From: Candidatus Avelusimicrobium stercoris
GTDB taxonomy: Bacteria; Elusimicrobiota; Elusimicrobia; Elusimicrobiales; Elusimicrobiaceae
Direction of reading: 5' to 3'
DNA length: 21,632 bases
Assembly (NCBI GenBank): GCA_002432025.1
Contig: DJFE01000036.1
Coordinates: forward strand, 61,014-82,645
A model generated the notes under the pieces. That model saw nothing but the letters and a program-made list of their open reading frames with translations. It made no database searches and was not told the origin of the DNA. Below, piece by piece: positions 16,099 through 21,632 of the stretch (the first letter of the stretch is position 1; each line of letters opens with the position of its first letter). The position numbers were made by a program, and so were the translations under genes.

Positions 16099-16592
16099 TA
16101 CCTTTTGGACTTTGTGCCGCCGTCGTATGGGTAGCCTAAATCGCGGCGGATGAGTTCGTCCGCCAGGTTTTTGCCTTCGCCGTTGGTTACGTCGCACAGC
16201 AGGCGGAAATATTTATCCCGTCCGCAGTCGGAAAGCGTAATAGGTTTTTGGTCCAAAAACGCTTGGGTAAATTCCTTGGCCTGTTGGGCTTTGCGCTTTT
16301 CCTTTTCGGTCTTGCCCTTCATTTCCGCGCAATCCACCCCGCGCACGCGCACGGGCACTTTTTCGCAATATACGGCCAGGGAGCAATTTAAATTAATTTT
16401 GAACGTGTCCCCGTCATATACCGAGGAGATAGACACATCCCTAAATATCGCGCCGTCCTCCACCTCGCCCGTTTGGGTGAGCGGCTTGCCCTGCTGCTGC
16501 ATAATGTACAGCACGGCGGTGGCAATCACAGCCGCCCAAAATTTTACCTGCTTATTTGTTTTGCGGGTGGAGGTTCTTCTTCTGCGGGCCAT
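16092..16592 (-). CDS. Membrane-anchored thermonuclease (SNase-like) protein
   Basis: 166 residues. An Arg/Lys-rich N-terminus (MARRRRTSTRKTNK) precedes one membrane helix at about 18-31, giving a positive-inside anchor with the nuclease domain outside the cytoplasm. The staphylococcal-nuclease residues can be matched: Asp in YDGDTF, Arg and Asp/Glu in RVRGVDCAEMKG, and the second Arg in DKYFRLL; the conserved Asn/Ala-Leu helix reads NLADELIRRDLGYPY. Expected to cut DNA or RNA with Ca2+. The usual Thr next to the catalytic Asp is Cys here. GGAGA lies upstream, and the ATG follows the TAA of the previous gene with no gap, so it is the last gene of a four-gene minus-strand run. Confidence 0.82.
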   Translation of the reverse strand: MARRRRTSTRKTNKQVKFWAAVIATAVLYIMQQQGKPLTQTGEVEDGAIFRDVSISSVYDGDTFKINLNCSLAVYCEKVPVRVRGVDCAEMKGKTEKEKRKAQQAKEFTQAFLDQKPITLSDCGRDKYFRLLCDVTNGEGKNLADELIRRDLGYPYDGGTKSKRYQ

Positions 16593-17480
16593 TTATTTCT
16601 CCGGGAACATTACCTTTAACGCACCGGGCTGTATGGCAATTTCCAGTTGGTCCTTGGTTTTGCGCGGCTCGCCGTCAATGTGATAAACAATGTCGCCCGG
16701 CGCGCGGATAACGGCGTGTTTGGCGTGTGTGGTTTCCGTAATGCCGAAGGGGCGCCAGTTGTCGGTAAAGAAAGACGGTGCGGACAACGCCAGTTTCCAT
16801 TTGGGCGCATCACGCACGATAACCATATCCAGTTCGCCGTCGCTTAAATTGGCCTTGGGGGCAATTTTAAAGTTACTGCCGTATTGGCGGCCGTTGGCAA
16901 ATACCAAGGTCAAAGGGGCCAAGGTAAGGGGCGTGCCGTCTAAATCTATTTCCAAGGTTTTGGGCTTATAGGAAAAAACGGTTTTCGCGCCGATTTTAAA
17001 ATAAGGCCACATCCCGCGGTTGCCCGTTTTGCCCTGTTCCATAAACTGCCAGGCGATTTCGGCTTCAATGCCGACCCCGGCCAAATTTAAAAAGAGTTCT
17101 CCGTTGGCGCGCCCCGCATCGCACGGGTGGATGTTAGCGCGTTGCAAACGCATTACGGCCTCTTCAAATAAAAGCGGCATACCCAACTCGCGCGCAAAGC
17201 CATTGCCGGATCCTTTGGGGATTACGCCCAAAGCCGTATTCGTGCCCGCCAGCCCGCGTGCCGTTTCGTTAATAGTTCCGTCCCCTCCGATAGCCACCGC
17301 GGCGTCGTATCTGTTGGCGGCGGCTTCTTTGGCTAGTTCCGTGGCGTGTCCGGCGGCCTTGGTCAGGCGCATATCCGCCCCCGGAAAATTAAGTTGGATA
17401 CATTTTGCCATTGCTTCCAAACGGTCCTGGTCTAATTGGGTTTTACCGCTTTTGGGGTTTAAGATAAAAAGGATTTTCAT
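16593..17480 (-). CDS. Diacylglycerol kinase family lipid kinase (YegS/DagK-like)
   Basis: Phosphorylates a lipid alcohol such as diacylglycerol, using ATP, at the inner face of the membrane. The 295-residue protein starts MKILFILNPKSGK, typical of the family, and has the ATP-binding motif GGDGTINE near residues 65-72, then GVIPKGSGNGFARELG and FLNLAGVGIEAEI. A late SDGELDMVIV and IDGEP complete the pattern. Type YegS/DgkB/sphingosine-kinase-like; the lipid is not determined. Its ATG overlaps the stop of the membrane protein upstream (ATGA), and its own stop touches the nuclease start. Confidence 0.87.
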   Translation of the reverse strand: MKILFILNPKSGKTQLDQDRLEAMAKCIQLNFPGADMRLTKAAGHATELAKEAAANRYDAAVAIGGDGTINETARGLAGTNTALGVIPKGSGNGFARELGMPLLFEEAVMRLQRANIHPCDAGRANGELFLNLAGVGIEAEIAWQFMEQGKTGNRGMWPYFKIGAKTVFSYKPKTLEIDLDGTPLTLAPLTLVFANGRQYGSNFKIAPKANLSDGELDMVIVRDAPKWKLALSAPSFFTDNWRPFGITETTHAKHAVIRAPGDIVYHIDGEPRKTKDQLEIAIQPGALKVMFPEK

Positions 17481-17815
17481 AATTTTTTCAGTGTTTCTTC
17501 GTCTGTGCGGCTGTTTTTAATCATTTCGCACAAGCGTTCGGTTTTGAGTAGCCCGTTGCCGATTTGTGCTACCTTGCTTCCGGCAGATAACACAAACATC
17601 ATAAATACCGCAAACAAGCCCAGGTTGGCCAGCGTGCTGAGGTTCTTCATCGGCAGGAGCATTGGCCCGTATTGCGTATTAATTTGCATATCCGCAAATT
17701 GTATAACGGGCATCACGGCCCCGCCGTTTACAAAAACTTTGTACATCCCGGTCAGCGAAAAAAAGATTAAGCCTAACCCGGCGCAAATCAGTAAATATCC
17801 AAAAATTTTGTTCAT
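17477..17815 (-). CDS. Small membrane protein of unknown function
   Basis: 112 residues with two likely helices, about 4-23 (IFGYLLICAGLGLIFFSLTG) and 63-82 (ANLGLFAVFMMFVLSAGSKV), and a charged C-terminal tail rich in Lys/Glu/Arg. No family recognised. It sits between an HAD hydrolase (7-base gap) and a lipid kinase (ATGA overlap), so it is probably co-transcribed; a membrane role near the lipid kinase is a guess. The ribosome binding site is poor. Confidence 0.65.
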   Translation of the reverse strand: MNKIFGYLLICAGLGLIFFSLTGMYKVFVNGGAVMPVIQFADMQINTQYGPMLLPMKNLSTLANLGLFAVFMMFVLSAGSKVAQIGNGLLKTERLCEMIKNSRTDEETLKKL

Positions 17816-17822
17816 AGGGAAA

Positions 17823-18521
17823 TTATAACAAAACAGGCAGTATGTCTGTTAGCGTATTAATTTGCAAATACGGTGGGTTTTCCGGCTCGGTGCGGGCCTC
17901 GTGCTGCCAAGTAAACGCGCAGGGCATATAGGCCGCCTGTGCCCCGGCTTCCAGCGCGGGGAAGATGTCCGAACGCAGGGAATTGCCCACCATCAGCACC
18001 TCATTGGGTTGCGCGTTCAAGCAGGCGAATAAATCCAAATACGCCTGGTGAGTTTTTTCCGTTAGGATTTCTATATGGTCAAAAAGCGGCAGAAGCCCGG
18101 AATTTTTCAGTTTGCGCTGTTGGTCCAGCAGGTCGCCCTTGGTAACGACGGACAAATGATACTTGCCGTGCAGGGCCCGTAGGGTTTCTTGCGTGCCGGG
18201 CAGTAAGGTTACGGGACGGTTAATAAGCGCCTTGCCCAGTTGCAAAATTTCGCGTGCGGCGCGGGCGGCTTCTTCGTTATCTAGGTTGGCGAGGGCCGTT
18301 TCTATCATAGAAAGCGTAAAACTTTTGGCCCCGTATCCAAAGGTTTCCAAATTGCCCATTTCCGTTTTAAACAGGGCTTCTCCCGCCTGTTTGGCGGTTA
18401 ATTTTCCGTCAAAAAGCGCGTAAAATTTATCTTCCGTTTCGCGGTAAAATTCTTCGTTTTTCCAAAGGGTGTCATCCGCGTCAAAACACACAAAGCGGAC
18501 GGCTTGGGGATTAAAAGTCAT
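17823..18521 (-). CDS. HAD-superfamily hydrolase
   Basis: 232 residues, cytoplasmic, predicted phosphatase of the HAD superfamily (phosphoglycolate-phosphatase/YjjG-like size with a helical cap). Motif I is FDADDTLW with nucleophile Asp14 and acid Asp16. Motif II is the Thr in VVTKGD, motif III a Lys in QRKLKNSG, and motif IV lies in GNSLRSD. The substrate is unknown. GGAGGAG in front of the ATG is the best ribosome binding site of this run and makes it the probable first gene; it is divergent from alaS with 86 bases between. Confidence 0.85.
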   Translation of the reverse strand: MTFNPQAVRFVCFDADDTLWKNEEFYRETEDKFYALFDGKLTAKQAGEALFKTEMGNLETFGYGAKSFTLSMIETALANLDNEEAARAAREILQLGKALINRPVTLLPGTQETLRALHGKYHLSVVTKGDLLDQQRKLKNSGLLPLFDHIEILTEKTHQAYLDLFACLNAQPNEVLMVGNSLRSDIFPALEAGAQAAYMPCAFTWQHEARTEPENPPYLQINTLTDILPVLL

Positions 18522-18607
18522 TTGCTCCTCCGTACAGCGGGCGTGGAAGCCCCTGTATTTGATATACTTTATTATATATGTTTTAAACGCTACGTTAAGA
18601 AGGTTTT

Positions 18608-21220
18608 ATGAAAACAAGTACAGAAATCAGAAACGGTTATTTGCAATTTTTCCACTCCAAAGGACTGCCGATTATCGCGTCCAGTTCCCTTATTCCGCAC
18701 TCGGATCCGACCTTGCTTTTTACTTCCGCCGGTATGGTGCAGTTTAAAGCCAACTTTTTAGGCATTGACGACTCCCTCAAAAACGCCACCACCTGCCAAA
18801 AATGCGTGCGCACCACGGATATTGACAGCGTGGGCTTTACCGAACGCCATTTGACGTTTTTTGAAATGCTGGGCAACTTTTCCTTTGGCGACTATTTTAA
18901 AAAGGAAGCCATTGATTGGGCGTGGGAATATTTAACCAAGGTACTTGGCTTGTCCCCGGATAAACTCTACGTCAGCATTTACAAGGGCGGTATTGCCCCG
19001 CGCGACGAAGAAGCCTATAATCTGTGGCTTAACTATGTGCCCAAGGAACGCATTTTTGAACTGGGCGAAGCGGACAACTTTTGGACGATGGGCTCTACCG
19101 GTCCGTGCGGTCCGTGCAGTGAAATTTATTATGACTTTGGCGATAAAGGCTGCAAAAATCCGCATTGCGACATCACCTGCGACTGCGGCCGCTTCGTAGA
19201 AATTTGGAACATTGTATTTGAAAGTTACAACCGCCAAGAGGACGGTACCTTTAAACCCTTGCCGCATAACAACATTGATACGGGTATGGGTTTGGAACGT
19301 TTGTGTATGGCGATGCAAAACGCCAAAAACGTATTTGAAACTGACCTCTTCACCCCGCTCATCAACCGCGCCAAGCAGGACTTGCATATTGCGGGAAACA
19401 CCAAAGAGGAGGTTTCCGCCCTGCGCATTATTGCGGACCACGTCAGAAGTTCCAGTTTCTTAATTGCCGAAGGCATTTTGCCCTCTAACGAAGGCCGCGG
19501 GTACATTTTGCGCCGCTTGATTCGCCGCGCCGCGCGCTATGCCAAATTAATGGGAAACGATAGACCGTATCTTTATACCTTAGTCCCTGTGGTAAAGGAA
19601 ATTTTTGCGGGCCTGTACCCGGAAATTGACAAGAACCTTTCGCACATCCAAGACGTGCTGAAATTGGAAGAAACCACTTTCTTAAAAACCTTGGTAAACG
19701 GCGAAGAAAAACTTTCCGCCCTGCTCGCTTCCTGCGGCAAAACCTTGCCCGGCGAGGAAGCGTTCCACTTGCACGAAACCTTTGGTTTTCCGTTGGAACT
19801 GACTAAGGAAATCGCGGCCGCCAAGGGCGTAACCGTGGATGAAAAGGGCTACGAAAAAGCCAAATCTGCCGCGCAGGAAAAGAGCCGTTCCTATGCGGAC
19901 GAGTTTACCAAGGATAAAGCCTATATGATGCAGCACGTGGAAACCCACAACCCCGCCACCGTGTTTACGGGCTATGAAACGCTGACGGATGAGGGTACCG
20001 TGCTGATGTTGTTAAACGACAAATTTGAACTGACGGACGAAGTAAACGGTGAAGGTTACGCCGTCTTTGACCGCACGCCTTTCTATGCTGAATCCGGCGG
20101 ACAGGTGGGCGACAAGGGCGTTATCACGCTGGACGGAAAAGAAATTGCCCGCGTGGACGATGTGCAAAAGCCCGTTGCCAAGGTGTTCTTGCACAAAATT
20201 TCCGGCACGCTGAAAAAAGGCCAAAAGGTTACGCTTACGGTCAATGCGGCCCTGCGCAAACGCTGTATGGCCAACCATAGCGCTATCCACTTGGTCAACG
20301 CGGCCTTGCGCCAGGTGTTCGGCACGTCCGTACACCAGAGCGGTTCTTATGTGTCGCCGGAACGCTTCCGCTTTGACTATACGCTTTCCAAAACGCCGAC
20401 CGCTGAGGAATTAAACAAGGCGTGGGCGATTGCCAATAAAGCGGCCGAAGATGCGCTTCCCGTTACTTGCGAGGTGCGCCCGCTGGCCGATGCCGAAAAA
20501 TTGGGCGCGGTAACCTTGTTGGGCGAAACATACGCCGACCCGGCCCGCTTTGTGTTAATGGGCGGCAGTTTTGCTCACCCGGAACAAAAGTACAGTTTGG
20601 AACTGTGCGCGGGTACGCACGTTAAAAATACGGCGGATGTAATGACGGTTTTAGTGCTTAAAGAAGGCTCCGTTTCCGCCGGGGTGCGCCGCGTGGAAGG
20701 CGTGGCGGGTTATGCTGCGCTGGACTATTTAAAGAATGTCAACCGCCAAGCCGAAGAATTGGCCGCCCGTTTGGAAGTGCCGTCTAAGGACGTCTTCACA
20801 CGCGTTAATGCGATTGCGGACGAACTGAAAGAGGTCAAAAAACGCTACTTGCAATTCCGCGAAAAGACCTTGGCCGCCGGTGGCATTAACGAGATGAGTT
20901 TCACGCTGAAAAATGGTACAGTATTGGTGGTACGCAACGCCGAGGGTGCCGAACCCAAGGAACTGCGCAACATCGCTGATACCATTGCCCAAAAGTACAA
21001 ACAGGCCTTGATTATTGTGGCTTGCGATAAAGACGGCAAACGCGCGTTTGTCGTCAAAACGGCGGGCAGCCTGCCCAATACCAATGCGGCAACCGTTGCC
21101 AAGCAAATCGCGGCGGACCTGAACGGCCGCGCGGGCGGACGCGCCGACTTTGCCCAAGGCGGCGGCGAGGCCAAACGCCCGTGGCAGGAGTTTATTGACG
21201 GCGTGAAGATGTCGTTATAA
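18608..21220 (+). CDS. alaS: Alanyl-tRNA synthetase
   Basis: Charges tRNA-Ala and edits misacylated Ser/Gly. 870 residues, full length. Class II catalytic core at the N-terminus (RNGYLQFFHSKGL, FTSAGMVQF, ERHLTFFEMLGNFSFGDYFK), Ala-tRNA recognition domain in the middle, then the editing domain with zinc ligands HSAIH (His557, His561) and CAGTH (Cys667, His671), and the DHHA1 C-domain (GGRADFAQGGG). A four-cysteine cluster (CKNPHCDITCDC, from about residue 181) is inserted in the core, as in several AlaRS. AAGAAGG precedes the ATG. Single gene with a strong terminator at 21293. Confidence 0.96.
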   Translation: MKTSTEIRNGYLQFFHSKGLPIIASSSLIPHSDPTLLFTSAGMVQFKANFLGIDDSLKNATTCQKCVRTTDIDSVGFTERHLTFFEMLGNFSFGDYFKKEAIDWAWEYLTKVLGLSPDKLYVSIYKGGIAPRDEEAYNLWLNYVPKERIFELGEADNFWTMGSTGPCGPCSEIYYDFGDKGCKNPHCDITCDCGRFVEIWNIVFESYNRQEDGTFKPLPHNNIDTGMGLERLCMAMQNAKNVFETDLFTPLINRAKQDLHIAGNTKEEVSALRIIADHVRSSSFLIAEGILPSNEGRGYILRRLIRRAARYAKLMGNDRPYLYTLVPVVKEIFAGLYPEIDKNLSHIQDVLKLEETTFLKTLVNGEEKLSALLASCGKTLPGEEAFHLHETFGFPLELTKEIAAAKGVTVDEKGYEKAKSAAQEKSRSYADEFTKDKAYMMQHVETHNPATVFTGYETLTDEGTVLMLLNDKFELTDEVNGEGYAVFDRTPFYAESGGQVGDKGVITLDGKEIARVDDVQKPVAKVFLHKISGTLKKGQKVTLTVNAALRKRCMANHSAIHLVNAALRQVFGTSVHQSGSYVSPERFRFDYTLSKTPTAEELNKAWAIANKAAEDALPVTCEVRPLADAEKLGAVTLLGETYADPARFVLMGGSFAHPEQKYSLELCAGTHVKNTADVMTVLVLKEGSVSAGVRRVEGVAGYAALDYLKNVNRQAEELAARLEVPSKDVFTRVNAIADELKEVKKRYLQFREKTLAAGGINEMSFTLKNGTVLVVRNAEGAEPKELRNIADTIAQKYKQALIIVACDKDGKRAFVVKTAGSLPNTNAATVAKQIAADLNGRAGGRADFAQGGGEAKRPWQEFIDGVKMSL

Positions 21221-21292
21221 ACCGGTGTTTGGCTCAAACGCCGCGTGGCGCAAGTCGCTCCCGCGGCACGCAAAATTCTAGTGTAATGCAAA

Positions 21293-21327
21293 GCACCCCG
21301 GGGATATCTTCCCCGGGGTGCCTTTTT
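21293..21327 (+). terminator. Rho-independent terminator of alaS
   Basis: GCACCCCGGGGA (21293-21304) and TCCCCGGGGTGC (21310-21321) form a perfect 12-bp stem with a 5-nt loop, followed by CTTTTT. This is the strongest terminator in the window. Confidence 0.9.
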
Positions 21328-21429
21328 ACTGTGTAAATAAGATATTTTTTCTGTTATTGCAAAGAATAGGGTTTTTGCCCTGGTGCCGTCAACTTGAAAT
21401 GTTTATATCCTAGATCTGTCGTTATTGTT

Positions 21430-21602
21430 GTCATCCCCGAGGAATTTAGTCGGGGATCTGCCGTTTCGTAAGAAAACAACAACAGCAAAGACAGATTCCC
21501 GACTACGACCTTCGGGAATGACAACTAAAAGGAAAAAGTCGTTATAAAAAAAAGGTCATCCTGAACTTGTTTCAGGATCTACCGTACGGGTTGTTTGTCG
21601 TT
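21430..21602 (+). repeat. Composite of three palindromic units, intergenic copy
   Basis: Unit 1 (forward): ATCCCCGA 21433-21440, 9-nt loop, TCGGGGAT 21450-21457. Unit 2 (reverse): ATTCCCGA 21495-21502, 9-nt loop, TCGGGAAT 21512-21519. Unit 3 (forward): ATCCTGAA 21558-21565, loop CTTGT, TTCAGGAT 21571-21578, then ACGGGTTGTTTGTCG. All three stems are intact. Downstream is AAAGGGGTTG at the window edge; 21328-21429 holds only a degenerate trace (TAGATCTGTCGTT). No gene is seen in 21221-21632. Confidence 0.8.
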
Positions 21603-21632
21603 GTCGTTTCGTCGTTTATTTTAAAGGGGTTG

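Noticed and set aside
18559..18580. TTGATA/TATATG promoter for alaS
   Set aside because: The spacing between the hexamers is only about 10 bases; the region is simply AT-rich.

Overview
The window looks like chromosomal DNA from a gut-associated Gram-negative bacterium. It has an outer-membrane beta-barrel protein with a signal peptide, a type IV prepilin-like gene and a complete housekeeping set (dnaE, alaS, coaW, ldh). The pilin style, the gene mix and the many short palindromic repeats remind me most of an Elusimicrobiota (Elusimicrobium-like) lineage. That assignment is inference from memory and could not be checked by a search.

Layout. 122-742: beta-barrel outer-membrane protein with its terminator. 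743-1307: no gene, but palindromic repeats and a 97-bp tandem duplication. 1308-2749 (minus): pdaD-speB, a two-gene route arginine -> agmatine -> putrescine. 2913-7917 (plus): a tightly overlapping run of four genes, namely secreted M3 metallopeptidase, type II pantothenate kinase, squalene/phytoene-synthase family enzyme and exported TPR protein, ending in a strong hairpin. 7918-8305: non-coding, with nested inverted repeats. 8306-9486 (plus): an AT-rich, accessory-looking run of an ankyrin-repeat protein and two small membrane proteins. 9629-10585 (minus): L-lactate dehydrogenase. 10675-14166 (minus): DNA polymerase III alpha. 14239-14799 (plus): Nudix protein with a degenerate catalytic box. 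14800-15445: non-coding, rich in palindromes. 15446-16098 (plus): prepilin-like gene, interrupted near its start by repeat units and frameshifted near its end. 16092-18521 (minus): HAD hydrolase, small membrane protein, diacylglycerol-kinase family protein and membrane-anchored thermonuclease, in one run. 18608-21220 (plus): alaS with a strong terminator. 21330-21632: more of the same repeats.

The most striking feature is the dispersed repeat family. Its core is an 8-bp stem with a 9-nt loop, flanked by GTC on one side and CTG(T/C)(T/C)GTT on the other. The stem sequence changes from copy to copy while both arms stay complementary. A composite of three units (forward, reverse, forward) occurs twice, at 15491-15634 and 21430-21602. 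The first copy lies inside the pilin reading frame, between an upstream ATG-AAA-GGC-TTT and a second GGC-TTT 183 bases (61 codons) later, so it looks like an in-frame insertion into an ancestral MKGFTLIELL prepilin. No tRNA, rRNA, CRISPR array, transposase or integrase was seen.
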